A stretch of DNA of 64,000 nucleotides, from positions 685,501-749,500 of the forward strand of contig NZ_CP063779.1 of NCBI RefSeq assembly GCF_021596945.1, written 5' to 3'. The notes beneath the pieces are model-generated. The model was not told the DNA's origin and did no database searches. It saw only the letters and a list, made by a program, of their open reading frames with translations. The stretch is from Mongoliitalea daihaiensis (GTDB taxonomy: Bacteria > Bacteroidota > Bacteroidia > Cytophagales > Cyclobacteriaceae). The translations under genes were made by a program, and so were the position numbers. Positions 37,813-47,993 of the stretch are shown here, piece after piece. Position 1 is the stretch's first letter, and every line of letters starts with the position of its first letter.

Positions 37813-38808
37813 GTGGCAGATTCAAACTTTATAGATTACGTAAAATTTTGTTCAAGATCAGGAGCGGGAGGCTCCGGCTCTGTGCATTTTAGACGGGAAA
37901 AGCATGTTCCTAAGGGAGGACCTGATGGAGGTGATGGTGGAAGAGGCGGACATATTATCTTGAGAGGGAATGCCCAGCATTGGACATTACTTCACCTCAA
38001 ATACAAGAAGCATGTCATTGCAGAGGAAGGCAAGAATGGAGAGGGAGGCAGAAGAAAAGGACGTGATGGAAAAGACATTATCTTAGATGTTCCCTTGGGA
38101 ACAGTTGCTAAAGATGCGGAAACATTTGAAGTTAGATTTGAAATAACAGAGGATGGCCAAGAAGTAATCCTTACCCCCGGAGGAAGAGGGGGACTAGGAA
38201 ACGACCATTTCAAAACTGCCACCAATCAAGCTCCTCACTACGCACAGCCAGGTGAAGAAGGAATCGAAGAGTGGATTATCCTTGAATTAAAACTTTTGGC
38301 AGACGTGGGATTGGTTGGGTTTCCTAATGCTGGAAAATCAACACTATTAGCTTCTATGTCTGCTGCCAAACCTGAAATTGGAGATTATCCATTTACCACT
38401 TTGGTTCCCAATCTTGGGGTCATTTCTTACAGAGACGACAAATCCTTCGTCATGGCAGATATCCCGGGAATCATTGAAGGAGCAGCCGAAGGTAGGGGCC
38501 TTGGTTTAAGATTTTTAAGGCATATTGAAAGAAATTCAATCCTTTTATTTATGATTCCTGCCGATGCAGAAAGCATTCAAGATCAGTATGGAATTTTATT
38601 AAGCGAACTGGAACAATATAATCCAGAATTGCTCGATAAAAAACGTATCCTCGCTATAACAAAAGCTGACATGCTTGATGATGAATTGATGGATGAGATG
38701 AGACGAGATGTCCCCAAAGATATACCATCTATATTTATATCATCTGTCAGTCAATTTAATTTGGATAAACTAAAGGATATTCTGTGGCAGGCGATTACCA
38801 CCGATTAA
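37813..38808 (+). CDS. obgE: Obg family GTPase
   Basis: Ribosome-associated GTPase acting in large-subunit assembly and stress. 331 residues. The Gly-rich Obg fold spans residues 1-158 ([27 protein letters not shown]). The G domain follows: GFPNAGKST (G1), FTTLVPNLG (G2), [12 protein letters not shown] (G3), and TKAD (G4). The variable C-terminal domain is absent. GTG 37813 is the start since the Obg fold begins there. Confidence 0.96.
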   Translation: MADSNFIDYVKFCSRSGAGGSGSVHFRREKHVPKGGPDGGDGGRGGHIILRGNAQHWTLLHLKYKKHVIAEEGKNGEGGRRKGRDGKDIILDVPLGTVAKDAETFEVRFEITEDGQEVILTPGGRGGLGNDHFKTATNQAPHYAQPGEEGIEEWIILELKLLADVGLVGFPNAGKSTLLASMSAAKPEIGDYPFTTLVPNLGVISYRDDKSFVMADIPGIIEGAAEGRGLGLRFLRHIERNSILLFMIPADAESIQDQYGILLSELEQYNPELLDKKRILAITKADMLDDELMDEMRRDVPKDIPSIFISSVSQFNLDKLKDILWQAITTD

Positions 38809-38879
38809 ATGCCACTTTGTCAGTTAAGTCCAGATGGCAAGTGAATTGATATTAATTAATTGCATAAAAAAATAATCCG

Positions 38880-39464
38880 ATGGAAAAAGAAATCATGAAT
38901 GAAGACGGCGTAAATTCAGCTACCAAAGAAATGAACGAGCAAGAACAACTAACAACTGAAAGCGTTTCTTCTAGTGATTCTTCCACTTCAACAGAAGAAA
39001 GCACAACCATTTCAGAAGTAGAGAAGCTCCGGTTGGAGGTGTCTGAAGCAAAAGAAAAATATTTGAGACTGTACTCTGAATTTGACAATTTCAGAAGAAG
39101 AACAGCTAAAGAGAAGTTAGAGTTAACGAAGACAGCTTCAGAAGATGTTTTGAGAGAAATCATCCCCATAGTGGATGACTTTGAACGTGCCTTCAAGGCA
39201 AGCGAAAAAGAGGAGCATGCAGGCAATGTCAGGGAAGGCAATCAATTAGTTTTTCACAAACTTGTAAAAACATTAGAGTCAAAAGGCTTAACAGCAATGA
39301 CTGATCTTGTTGGAAAACCATTTGATGCAGAGACACAAGAGGCAATTACCCAAATCCTCGCTCCTTCAGAGGATTTGAAAGGGAAGGTTATAGATGTGGT
39401 AGAAAAAGGTTATACCCTTGGAGACAAGGTAGTAAGGTATGCCAAAGTTGTAATTGGAGCTTAA
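38880..39464 (+). CDS. grpE: Nucleotide exchange factor GrpE
   Basis: Releases ADP from DnaK. 194 residues. An acidic, Ser/Thr-rich N-terminus (1-45) is followed by a long coiled coil (KLRLEVSEAKEKYLRLYSEFDNFRRR) and a C-terminal beta domain (GLTAMTDLVGKPFDAETQEAI, YTLGDKVVRYAKVVI). dnaJ starts six bases after its stop, so both are made from one message. dnaK is elsewhere. Confidence 0.96.
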   Translation: MEKEIMNEDGVNSATKEMNEQEQLTTESVSSSDSSTSTEESTTISEVEKLRLEVSEAKEKYLRLYSEFDNFRRRTAKEKLELTKTASEDVLREIIPIVDDFERAFKASEKEEHAGNVREGNQLVFHKLVKTLESKGLTAMTDLVGKPFDAETQEAITQILAPSEDLKGKVIDVVEKGYTLGDKVVRYAKVVIGA

Positions 39465-39470
39465 GAAATC

Positions 39471-40577
39471 ATGGCAAAAAGAGATTATTACGAAGTATTG
39501 GGGGTAAGCAAAGGTGCAAGCCCGGAAGAAATAAAAAAAGCTTATCGAAAGCTTGCTATCCAATTTCACCCAGATAAAAATCCAGATAATCCAGAAGCGG
39601 AGGATAAGTTTAAAGAAGCTGCCGAAGCCTATGAGGTCTTGAGTAACCCAGATAAAAAAGCCCGATATGACCAATTTGGTCACCAAGGATTGGGTGGCAA
39701 TGGTGGATATGGTGGAGGAGGGATGAATATGGAAGACATATTCTCTCAATTTGGAGATATCTTCGGCGGCGGTGGATTTGATTCATTTTTTGGAGGTGGC
39801 AGATCTGGCAGACGTACAAAAAAAGGGACCAATCTTCGAGTTAAGCTCAAGCTGAATCTTAAGGAAATTGCCAATGGCGTAGAGAAAAAAATAAAGGTCA
39901 AAAGGCAGGTACTTGCAGAAGGCGTAACCTTTAAAACCTGTCAAACCTGTCAAGGATCAGGACAGATCAAAAAAGTGGTAAATACCATGCTAGGACAAAT
40001 GGTATCAGCTTCTACTTGCCATTTATGTGGTGGAAATGGTCAGATCGTTGATAAAAAACCAGCCGAAGCAGATTCCAGAGGATTGATCCTCAAGGAAGAG
40101 GTTATTGCCATCAATATTCCAGCAGGTGTTGCGGATGGCATGCAGTTAAGTATGTCTGGTAAAGGAAATGAAACCGCAGGTGGAATTCCTGGAGATTTAT
40201 TGATCGTAATCGAAGAACTAGAAGATGAAATCCTCCAAAGAGATGGCAACAATGTGGTGTATGATTTATACGTTAGTTTCGTAGATGCCGCGCTCGGTGA
40301 GCAAATTGAAGTTCCTACAATTGATGGGAAAGTAAAAATAAAAATCGAACCCGGTACTCAAAGCGGAAAAATTTTACGCCTAAAAGGAAAGGGTATCAAA
40401 GATTTGCAAGGGTATTCTAAGGGAGATCAATTAATCCATGTTAACGTATGGACTCCTAAACAACTGAGCAAGGAAGAAAGAAGTATTTTAGAGCAATTAA
40501 AAACCTCTGAAAACTTCAAACCTGATCCAGGAAAATCAGAAAAAAGTTTCTTTGATAAAATGAAAGAGTTTTTCTAA
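39471..40577 (+). CDS. dnaJ: Chaperone DnaJ with two-motif zinc finger
   Basis: Hsp40 co-chaperone. 368 residues. The J domain (1-70) has [12 protein letters not shown] with the HPD motif. A Gly-rich region with repeated GGGGF follows. The cysteine region has only two CxxCxGxG motifs (CQTCQGSG and CHLCGGNG, about residues 162-195), where the E. coli protein has four, so a single zinc site is expected. C-terminal substrate-binding domains follow ([20 protein letters not shown]). This reduced finger appears common in Bacteroidota, from recalled sequences. Confidence 0.95.
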   Translation: MAKRDYYEVLGVSKGASPEEIKKAYRKLAIQFHPDKNPDNPEAEDKFKEAAEAYEVLSNPDKKARYDQFGHQGLGGNGGYGGGGMNMEDIFSQFGDIFGGGGFDSFFGGGRSGRRTKKGTNLRVKLKLNLKEIANGVEKKIKVKRQVLAEGVTFKTCQTCQGSGQIKKVVNTMLGQMVSASTCHLCGGNGQIVDKKPAEADSRGLILKEEVIAINIPAGVADGMQLSMSGKGNETAGGIPGDLLIVIEELEDEILQRDGNNVVYDLYVSFVDAALGEQIEVPTIDGKVKIKIEPGTQSGKILRLKGKGIKDLQGYSKGDQLIHVNVWTPKQLSKEERSILEQLKTSENFKPDPGKSEKSFFDKMKEFF

Positions 40578-40582
40578 AATAT

Positions 40583-40604
40583 AAGCCGGATTTATTTCCG
40601 GCTT
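40583..40604 (+). terminator. Terminator after dnaJ
   Basis: AAGCCGGA (40583-40590) pairs with TCCGGCTT (40597-40604), followed by a T run. Confidence 0.85.
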
Positions 40605-40654
40605 TTTTATTAGATTTCGAGAACCTTTCCACCCAATTGCCGTTTTTAGAAGTT

Positions 40655-41542
40655 ATGTTGAATAAGATTTGCCTGATATTTGGTTTGTTAATCGGCGTAC
40701 TTTCAGATTTGCAGGCTCAGATTACTAAGGATTTTAAAATACTGGAAAATCAGGGATTTAATCTGGTAGTCTTGGACTTCAACGTTTATAAAGGTGTTTC
40801 GAATATAAAAAGAGAGGTCGGTGCAGACCCACTTCATATACATTCACATCTTTCGAAAGTCAATATACTTCCGTCTTTTTCTTATCAGATCAAAGATGAG
40901 ACGATGTATGCCAATTTAGTCCATAGAAATGTGGAGTCTGAAAGTTTGGGGAAATCTCTCTCATACAAACTATTTCCAAGCAGCAATGATGATTTTGGGC
41001 ATTCATGGTTTGTTGACCTCAATTCTAATTTTTTATATAACCTAAATCTAAATTTTGGTGTAGGCGTCGCTAATATTGACTTATCACAAATCCCTGTAGC
41101 CAATTGCATGATTCGGTCTGCCAGTGCAGATATTAACTTTGACTATGGCCGAAAAACTCCCAATACAGTAAGGATGGACACGTTATCCGTTCTGATAAAC
41201 ATGGGAAATCTTCATGCAAAAAAACTGAATTTATTCAACGCTAAAAAGATGAATTTTGAGGTCAATTATGGCACCATGGATTTGAACTTTTCAGGAGGAA
41301 TGACTGAAAAAACTCACTTACATGCAGTTGTGGGTGCAGGCAAAATAAACATTACTCTTCCAGATGAAAGCCAGCCTTTCATCATTAAAATAAAGTCAAC
41401 TGCCATGTGCAGGACATATATCCCCAAACACTTGAAGGATATTGGAAATAAAACCTACATCAGTAAATCTTTTCGGGAGGACGCACCCAACTTGATGGAA
41501 TTAACTTTAGACGTTTCTGTTGGTTCTGTTACCTTAAAATAG
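40655..41542 (+). CDS. Exported protein with a DUF4097/toast-rack-like beta-strand pattern
   Basis: About 295 residues from MLNKICLIFGLLIGVLSDLQAQ, a signal peptide; a TTG six codons upstream is unlikely. The C-terminal half has repeated strands (VNYGTMDLNFSGGM, AVVGAGKINITLPD, LDVSVGSVTLK) in the spacing typical of toast-rack or adhesin-like beta-solenoid domains. It precedes an ABC exporter by about 35 bases on the same strand. Function unknown. Confidence 0.6.
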   Translation: MLNKICLIFGLLIGVLSDLQAQITKDFKILENQGFNLVVLDFNVYKGVSNIKREVGADPLHIHSHLSKVNILPSFSYQIKDETMYANLVHRNVESESLGKSLSYKLFPSSNDDFGHSWFVDLNSNFLYNLNLNFGVGVANIDLSQIPVANCMIRSASADINFDYGRKTPNTVRMDTLSVLINMGNLHAKKLNLFNAKKMNFEVNYGTMDLNFSGGMTEKTHLHAVVGAGKINITLPDESQPFIIKIKSTAMCRTYIPKHLKDIGNKTYISKSFREDAPNLMELTLDVSVGSVTLK

Positions 41543-41578
41543 TAATTTTTAGCCATCATCTAAAAACCCTCTAAGGAA

Positions 41579-42478
41579 TTGAATATTCTCGAAATCAAAG
41601 AACTGCATAAATCCTATGCAACTACCACCGCACTCGATTCTATAAGCATAGATGTCCCACACCAAGGGATATTTGGACTATTGGGACCCAATGGTGCTGG
41701 CAAATCCACGCTGATTCGCATTATCAACCAAATCATAGAACAAGACTCTGGAGAAATCTTTTTTAATGGAGAAAAATTAAATCCTCATCATATCAGCAAC
41801 ATTGGCTATTTGCCAGAGGAAAGAGGCTTGTACAAGAAAATGAAAGTTTGGGATCAACTGATTTTCTTTGCAAGGCTCAAAGGTATGAGTCTTACTGAAG
41901 CAAAAAACAGGGTGAAAAGCTGGTTACAAAAATTTGAGATCGAACATTGGCGTAACAAAAGCATCGATGAGCTCTCTAAAGGAATGGCTCAGAAAATACA
42001 GTTTATTGCCACAGTAATCCATGAACCACAATTACTGATTCTCGACGAGCCTTTCTCAGGATTTGATCCTGTCAATGCAGAGCTCATCAAAAATGAAATC
42101 CTCGAATTGAGAGCAAAAGGAGTAACCATCATCTTATCCACACATAGAATGGAATCGGTAGAATTATTATGTGATACTATTGCACTCCTTCACCGATCCC
42201 GTGTGATTCTTCAAGGATCTCTTGAAAGTGTGAAGGATACTTTTGCTGGTGATAAGTACCATGTCAAATTACGGACTCATTCAGAACAAATTCCAGATAC
42301 ATTAATTAAAAGTAGCAATGGCAATATCCATTTATTAGAAGTTGCGCTCGATGGTAAAAAAAGTAATGAATTGCTCCATACACTCATGGAGTATGGGGAG
42401 ATTTTAGAATTTTCAAAACAAATCCCCAGTATGGAACAGATATTCATCCAACAAGTAAACAATCTCAAACATGGATAA
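41579..42478 (+). CDS. ABC transporter ATP-binding protein
   Basis: 299 residues. Walker A GPNGAGKST near 38, signature LSKGMAQKIQ, Walker B LLILDEPFSG, and switch His in LSTHRM. The C-terminal extension is typical of the DUF4162-bearing NatA-like ATPases. The start is TTG 41579, because an in-frame stop lies at 41561-41563 and no ATG is available. It overlaps the permease gene by eight bases. Confidence 0.92.
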   Translation: MNILEIKELHKSYATTTALDSISIDVPHQGIFGLLGPNGAGKSTLIRIINQIIEQDSGEIFFNGEKLNPHHISNIGYLPEERGLYKKMKVWDQLIFFARLKGMSLTEAKNRVKSWLQKFEIEHWRNKSIDELSKGMAQKIQFIATVIHEPQLLILDEPFSGFDPVNAELIKNEILELRAKGVTIILSTHRMESVELLCDTIALLHRSRVILQGSLESVKDTFAGDKYHVKLRTHSEQIPDTLIKSSNGNIHLLEVALDGKKSNELLHTLMEYGEILEFSKQIPSMEQIFIQQVNNLKHG

Positions 42479-43781
42479 GATTTGGCTAATCATACAGCGG
42501 GAATACCTTTCGAGAGTACAGAAAAAATCTTTTCTCCTAGCTACTTTACTTACGCCGTTGATCTTCCCTGCTATCATTGGGCTTTTTCTTTGGATAGCAC
42601 TTGGAGATATGGACAAACCTTCCCTACGAATTATTGAAGTAGTAGATGAAAATAACCTGTTTTTCATCGAAAGCTCTGATCAATATGCATTTTCATTTTC
42701 CAAAAGCTCTTTGGATGATGCCAAACTGATGGTTCAAAATGGCGAACGCTACGGTTTACTTCACATTCCCCCGATTGACTTATCTAAGCCCACAGGATTT
42801 GTTTTTTATTCCATGCAAAGTCCAAGCGTTGGAATCATTTCATTTGTAGAAGCAAGTCTGAAAAGAAGAATTGAAGAGCAGCGCTTATACGAAGCAGGGA
42901 TTGACCCAAAGGTATTAGAGACTTACCGTACCAAGGTCTCCATACAAAACATCACCTTAGACAGTAAAGGCGAAGAAAAAATTAGCAGTGCAACAGTCAA
43001 TTACGTCATCGGATTTATTGCGGGGATATTAATCTACCTGTTTATTTTTCTCTATGGAAATCAGATTATGCAAGGCGTGATTGAAGAGAAATCAAGTAGA
43101 ATTGTTGAAATCTTAATTTCATCTTTAAAGCCTTTCCAGTTGATGATGGGAAAGATTGTCGGTATTGGCGCTGTTGGCTTGACTCAATTTGCCATATGGG
43201 TGATTTTAATCTCTGGACTTACCTCCATTGTAACAGGGATTTTTGGCCAAAAAATGCCGCAACAACAATTGATGGAGATTCAGATAGAAGGTAGCGGACA
43301 GGCATTGGAAAGCTCCAACGAATTTTTAGAGGTTATACAGATAATCCAAGGCATTGACTTTGTTTCCATCATCTTGCTGTTTACCTTTTATTTTATTGCA
43401 GGCTATTTATTGTACGGAGCCTTTTTTGCAGCTATCGGAGCTGCTGTAGACAGTCCATCGGAAGCTCAACAATTTGTATTCCCTATTACTATTCCTTTGA
43501 TTATTTCATACATGGGGTTATTCGTATTTGTCCTCAATGACCCTGATAGCCAAGTTTCGTTTTGGCTATCGATTATCCCACTGACATCACCGATCGCCAT
43601 GATGGGGAGGGTTTCATTTGGCGTGCCTTGGTGGGAACTATTGACATCTATGAGTCTACTGATTATGGGATTTATCAGTACCGCTTGGCTAGCTGGGAAA
43701 ATATACAGGATAGGGATCCTGACACACGGCACCAAAGTGAATTACCGGACACTCTGGAAATGGCTAAGTTCTGCGCAATAA
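42471..43781 (+). CDS. ABC-2 type permease (NatB-like)
   Basis: 436 residues. One membrane segment near 20-45, a large extracytoplasmic loop, then about five segments from 170 to 430. The coupling region GVIEEKSSRIVEILISSLKP near 201 is characteristic of Na+/drug ABC-2 exporters. It forms a transporter with the upstream ATPase. The substrate is unknown. Confidence 0.92.
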   Translation: MDKIWLIIQREYLSRVQKKSFLLATLLTPLIFPAIIGLFLWIALGDMDKPSLRIIEVVDENNLFFIESSDQYAFSFSKSSLDDAKLMVQNGERYGLLHIPPIDLSKPTGFVFYSMQSPSVGIISFVEASLKRRIEEQRLYEAGIDPKVLETYRTKVSIQNITLDSKGEEKISSATVNYVIGFIAGILIYLFIFLYGNQIMQGVIEEKSSRIVEILISSLKPFQLMMGKIVGIGAVGLTQFAIWVILISGLTSIVTGIFGQKMPQQQLMEIQIEGSGQALESSNEFLEVIQIIQGIDFVSIILLFTFYFIAGYLLYGAFFAAIGAAVDSPSEAQQFVFPITIPLIISYMGLFVFVLNDPDSQVSFWLSIIPLTSPIAMMGRVSFGVPWWELLTSMSLLIMGFISTAWLAGKIYRIGILTHGTKVNYRTLWKWLSSAQ

Positions 43782-43801
43782 TAAGGGGGCTCCCCCCTTA
43801 T
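43781..43801. terminator. GC-rich hairpin between converging genes
   Basis: ATAAGGGGG (43781-43789) pairs with CCCCCTTAT (43793-43801). No long T run follows, so the terminator role is only likely from its position between two converging stops. Confidence 0.5.
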
Positions 43802-43804
43802 CAA

Positions 43805-44251
43805 TCATTCTTCTTCCTCCGAGTAATTGTAACTATCAATTTGCTCTTTAACCCAATCCTTATAACGGGTCAAATGATACTCATCCCATAAACCCTTGTA
43901 TTTACCAGAATTATTAATCAAAAATCGGAATCCTGTGCTAGCTTTGGGCTTGGAAAGGGCATTGACTAATTCGTCCTGAAATATCTTTTCTTTGACCATT
44001 CTATCAGCAAAACTTTCCATCACTAGGTGCTCTTGGTTGGGCTCCATTTTAGTAAATTCTGCATAATTATCCGGATTATCTTCTATCTCATCTAAGACAT
44101 CTTCCTCTTCAGGGGTCAAATCATAATTGAAATAATCTTCATCATCAGGCATGGAATGAATTTTTTTGTTATCAATTTGATAAAAACAAATCATACCCTT
44201 TTGCAGCAACGCTGCCATTTTTTCCACTTCTTTTTCTGAAAGAGTTAACAT
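43805..44251 (-). CDS. UPF0158 family protein
   Basis: 148 residues, acidic, no signal peptide. It matches the pattern of UPF0158 (CFYQIDNKKIHSMPDD near the start, then FADRM, and the C-terminal GFRFLINNSGKYKGLWDEYHLTRYKDWV). The function is unknown. It lies downstream of the esterase gene on the same strand with a gap of about 45 bases. Confidence 0.82.
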   Translation of the reverse strand: MLTLSEKEVEKMAALLQKGMICFYQIDNKKIHSMPDDEDYFNYDLTPEEEDVLDEIEDNPDNYAEFTKMEPNQEHLVMESFADRMVKEKIFQDELVNALSKPKASTGFRFLINNSGKYKGLWDEYHLTRYKDWVKEQIDSYNYSEEEE

Positions 44252-44295
44252 GGTTTTTGTAATGATAAAATTTTAGGAAAATTAAATAAGTCCAT

Positions 44296-44976
44296 CTAAA
44301 TATCAAACATTTGCCCCCTACTTCCTTGATATTCTTTTGAAAAGACCATTTCCCTGAACACATCCATATTCAATTCATGTCCACCATCAAATGATTTGTA
44401 GTTTACATCAAGACCTAAAGTGGAAATCAATTCTTCCTGCTTTTGTTTCGATTCTTCGGTAATAAATTCATCTTGAGTGCCTTCAACACTGTAAAGCTGC
44501 ATATTTTTTAGCTTGTTACTAGCAGCATGGACGTCCAAGTCGTGCGCAAATCCACCTGCCCATAACACTAATGTACGAACAGGAATATCCAACTGTGAAA
44601 CCCATCGCGTGGCGGTAGCTGCACCTTGAGAAAATCCAAGAACATGAACAATGGGAGCCCTGTCCCATTTTAATAAAAGCGTATGCAACAAGGCATTCAA
44701 ATAACGATGATTATTTGCAATAGCTGTTTCTCGCTCATGCTTGGTCATCCAGTTTGCACCTACTCTCCCCGTAAAACCTTGCAGGTATGTGTAATTCGTA
44801 GCTTCAGGGGCCAAAAAAAGAATGTCCTCTGAAAATACTGGTTCGAATTTCTTTAAAAAGAAATTTGCCAATTGTCCATAACCATGCAATACAACCCAAA
44901 TTTCTTTTTCTTTCCTATTTACTAAATGAGATGTGTAATAGTGAGCTTGATGCTCATATCTGATACTCGCTTTCAT
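44296..44976 (-). CDS. Alpha/beta-hydrolase, carboxylesterase/phospholipase-like
   Basis: About 226 residues. The nucleophile elbow is GFSQGAAT near 106, the oxyanion region is VVLHGYGQLANFF near 30, and the catalytic His is in DGGHELNMD near the end; an Asp in EGTQDEFIT completes the triad. No signal peptide, so cytoplasmic. The ATG at 44976 overlaps the cdd stop codon by one base. Confidence 0.85.
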   Translation of the reverse strand: MKASIRYEHQAHYYTSHLVNRKEKEIWVVLHGYGQLANFFLKKFEPVFSEDILFLAPEATNYTYLQGFTGRVGANWMTKHERETAIANNHRYLNALLHTLLLKWDRAPIVHVLGFSQGAATATRWVSQLDIPVRTLVLWAGGFAHDLDVHAASNKLKNMQLYSVEGTQDEFITEESKQKQEELISTLGLDVNYKSFDGGHELNMDVFREMVFSKEYQGSRGQMFDI

Positions 44977-45458
44977 CAATCATTCAAATTATTAAACCTA
45001 AATGGGAGAAAATTTTCTACTCCCTCGGCTTTTAATACGGTATTTTCTGGTGTAAGGATTAAAATTTCAATAGGCTTATTAAATTTGAGTTCATATTCAT
45101 TGATCGCTTGCCTACACATCCCGCATGGCGTAACATTGGCAAGCCTATCTAACCCAATTTTCTTTGCTACAATTGCTATTTTTACGGGGCGATTGGTAGG
45201 AAAATTGGCCATCGCATAACCCAATGCTATCCGCTCCGCACATGTCCCTACAGGAAAGGAAACATTTTCTTGATTATTGGCGGCAAAAATTTCCCCATTA
45301 TCCAACATTACAGAGGCGCCTACATAAAACTCTGAGTATGGAGCATAAGCTTTACTCATGAGCTCTTGAGCTTTTTCTAATAGCTTCATTTCATCTAATG
45401 ACAATTCTGTCAATTGATACTCAACCAAGCTGACAGTCATTTCAATTTTCTTTCGCAT
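44976..45458 (-). CDS. cdd: Cytidine deaminase
   Basis: Deaminates cytidine and deoxycytidine to uridines, feeding the same pool as upp. About 160 residues. Zinc ligands are in TCAERIA (Cys-Ala-Glu) and PCGMCRQ, as in the tetrameric form. YVGASVML precedes them. The start is placed at MRKKIEM (45458); an ATG three codons earlier (45467) is possible. Confidence 0.93.
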   Translation of the reverse strand: MRKKIEMTVSLVEYQLTELSLDEMKLLEKAQELMSKAYAPYSEFYVGASVMLDNGEIFAANNQENVSFPVGTCAERIALGYAMANFPTNRPVKIAIVAKKIGLDRLANVTPCGMCRQAINEYELKFNKPIEILILTPENTVLKAEGVENFLPFRFNNLND

Positions 45459-45591
45459 GCTTCGCATTTAAATGGGATTGAATTAACGAAAAAAACTTAG
45501 AAAATGTTAATTTCTTGATTTATCAATCACAGTATTTTTCTCATTCGGTCTTTTTTAACATTTTGCGGGATACTTAAACCCATCGTGGCCT

Positions 45592-46923
45592 ATGAATACC
45601 ATCCTCATTTTTGGCGCAGGAAAATCTGCTACCTATTTGATCGATTATTTGCTAAAAACAGCCGCTCAAAAAAATAGGGAAATTGTAATAGCTGACTTGT
45701 CACAGTCCTTGGCTGAGGAAAAAATCAAAGGCAACCCCTGCGGGAAAGCAGTAGCTATTGATTTAAAAAATCAAGAACAAAGAAGAAACTTGATAGCAAA
45801 TGCCAGCATCGTGATTTCCATGTTACCAGCACACTTGCATCCCATCATTGCCAAAGACTGTCTTGCATTAGAGAAACACTTTTTTACTGCTTCCTATGAG
45901 TCAGAGGAATTGAATGCTTTTAGAGACGAAATAGAAAAAAAAGAACTCCTTTTTCTCAATGAATGTGGTCTTGACCCCGGAATTGATCACATGTCGGCGA
46001 TGAAAATCATTGATGCAGCACATGCAAAGGGATATACGATCCAAAGCTTCAAATCCTTTACTGGAGGATTGATGGCTCCAGGGTCAGACAATAATCCATG
46101 GAAGTACAAATTCACATGGAATCCAAGAAATGTAGTGCTTGCTGGACAAGGAACCGCTAAATACTTAGACCATAAAGAATACAAGTACATCCCCTACCAT
46201 AAATTGTTTGAACGCTTTGAGAAAATTGACTTGGGAGATTATGGAATCTTTGAAGGGTATGCAAACAGAGATTCACTTGGATACAGGGAAGTTTATAAAC
46301 TTCAAAAAATCTCTACACTACTACGGGGGACTTTAAGGAAAGAAGGATTCTGCAACGCTTGGAATGTCTTTATTCAACTGGGGATGACAGACGATTCTTA
46401 CCTAGTGGATTTTGATACTCCGCAAGGGACCAAACGAGCCTTCTTAAATTCTTTTCTTCCATTTGATAAATATCAATCTATTGAGCAAAAACTCACAAAT
46501 TTTCTTCCTTGGATAGACGAGGGGATTATGGAAAAAATAGCGTACCTAGGCCTATTTTCAAACGAGCCACTCCCACTCAAACATGGCAGTCCAGCTGCGA
46601 TTCTTCAAGCCATCCTAGAACCCAAATGGCAACTTCAGGACAGCGACAAGGACTTGATAGTGATGCAGCACATTTTTGAAATCAAAAGCCCTCGAGGAAT
46701 ACAAACACTCAAATCCAGCCTTGTAGAAGAAGGACTCAACCAAACCTACACAGCCATGGCAAAAACCGTTGGACTCCCCCTGGCCATTGCTGCAGATTTG
46801 TTCCTGGATGGAAAAGTTCTATCCCGTGGACTCCTTCGACCCACTGTCCAAGAACTGTATGAGCCAATCCTTCATCAATTAGAACAACATGGTATCATAT
46901 TTCATGAAGACACCCTCGATTAA
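45592..46923 (+). CDS. Saccharopine dehydrogenase-family reductase
   Basis: 443 residues. The N-terminal NAD(P) fold has ILIFGAGKSATYLIDYLL; later ECGLDPGIDHMSAM and FKSFTGGLMAPGSDNNPWKYKFTWNP fit saccharopine/lysine dehydrogenases of the Lys9 type. The family acts in lysine breakdown or in carboxynorspermidine-type reactions. The exact substrate is unclear. Its stop converges with the DUF4249 gene with a four-base overlap. Confidence 0.9.
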   Translation: MNTILIFGAGKSATYLIDYLLKTAAQKNREIVIADLSQSLAEEKIKGNPCGKAVAIDLKNQEQRRNLIANASIVISMLPAHLHPIIAKDCLALEKHFFTASYESEELNAFRDEIEKKELLFLNECGLDPGIDHMSAMKIIDAAHAKGYTIQSFKSFTGGLMAPGSDNNPWKYKFTWNPRNVVLAGQGTAKYLDHKEYKYIPYHKLFERFEKIDLGDYGIFEGYANRDSLGYREVYKLQKISTLLRGTLRKEGFCNAWNVFIQLGMTDDSYLVDFDTPQGTKRAFLNSFLPFDKYQSIEQKLTNFLPWIDEGIMEKIAYLGLFSNEPLPLKHGSPAAILQAILEPKWQLQDSDKDLIVMQHIFEIKSPRGIQTLKSSLVEEGLNQTYTAMAKTVGLPLAIAADLFLDGKVLSRGLLRPTVQELYEPILHQLEQHGIIFHEDTLD

Positions 46924-47993
46924 TTACGGGGAGGATTCCAGTTTGAGGGAGGATCTACGGTAGCCCCTTGTACAGTTCTGCAATCATCTGGAATAATCCG
47001 GGGTGTCTGCAAGAATTGAAGGTTTTGATTTTCAATGTAAATCTGTTTGGTATCCACTGATGCCGCAATAAAATATCCCAACACCGTTTCATCTGGATTA
47101 CTCAAACTGATCATATTTCCGCGGATATTGGCTGGAGGCTGATCAAAAACACTCCCTGTAAGACTCACCTGTTGCTCAACCAATCTTAAAAAACGATGAG
47201 CTTCCGAAGTAATTCCCAATTGCTGAATCTCTGCCCGATAGGTTCGCTTAAAGCGAAGCCCATTATCCTCAATAAAAGCTACTGGAAGACGATTACTTAA
47301 CCCATTAAAATCTTCATCGGAAGCTAAAGAAAACCCATTGATTCGTGTAGGATCCACTAAAAAGCATGTAGCACAGCAATCTTTAGGATTTGGCCCTCTT
47401 GGATTGGTCGGATGATTCGGGGGAAAAGTGTGCAATTCAGGATTAGCCACCACTACAAACGTCCCTGGAACCGTACGCCAATAATAAAAATTAGTTTGAT
47501 CTACAGGATCCCTGAAGGAAGCCACGATTTGGACTCCAGACCTATCAAAAACACGGCTATCAGTTGCTACCTGTACGGATCGATAACTAAGTGAATCAAT
47601 GACAGGTACAGGGTTCACCAATTCCGGTAAAGAAGTATATTCCTTCCCATCTTGTAAAGTAATTTGCAACACATAAGACTTTCCTACTTCCGCCCTAAAC
47701 CCCCGAGGTGTCTCATAAGCTCCAGGCTCAATTTCCGTAAGGAAAGTAACCTCACCTTGACTATCTCTTACAGCCACTGTAGCCTGACTGACCGGTCGAA
47801 TCAACCCTTCAAAAACGCTTCCATAGGTATCGGAACGGGTCAGCGTAATTCGATGTGGACCGAAATCCGTGGTTATATATCCATCTACCGTCAACAAACG
47901 CTCTCCATCTGGCAATGAAATACGATAAGGATCAATGCAAGATGCAATGGATAAAAAAGAGAGCACTATTATTAATCGTTGAAACATCATCAT
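46920..47993 (-). CDS. DUF4249 lipoprotein, partner of the TonB-dependent receptor
   Basis: 357 residues with a lipoprotein signal (LIIVLSFLSIASC). The DUF4249 pattern is seen: DGERLLTVDGYITTDFGPHRITLTRS near 30, VRDSQGEVTFLTE, and a Cys-rich loop (DCCATCFLVD). Three ATG codons stand at the start; the first overlaps the receptor stop codon by one base. DUF4249 genes commonly follow TonB-dependent receptor genes, so it is probably a surface partner in nutrient uptake, in place of a SusD. The substrate is unknown. Confidence 0.88.
   Translation of the reverse strand: MMMFQRLIIVLSFLSIASCIDPYRISLPDGERLLTVDGYITTDFGPHRITLTRSDTYGSVFEGLIRPVSQATVAVRDSQGEVTFLTEIEPGAYETPRGFRAEVGKSYVLQITLQDGKEYTSLPELVNPVPVIDSLSYRSVQVATDSRVFDRSGVQIVASFRDPVDQTNFYYWRTVPGTFVVVANPELHTFPPNHPTNPRGPNPKDCCATCFLVDPTRINGFSLASDEDFNGLSNRLPVAFIEDNGLRFKRTYRAEIQQLGITSEAHRFLRLVEQQVSLTGSVFDQPPANIRGNMISLSNPDETVLGYFIAASVDTKQIYIENQNLQFLQTPRIIPDDCRTVQGATVDPPSNWNPPRN

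Noticed and set aside
38852-39241. 129-codon minus-strand frame across grpE
   Set aside because: Its Ser-rich composition comes from the antisense of the acidic GrpE N-terminus.
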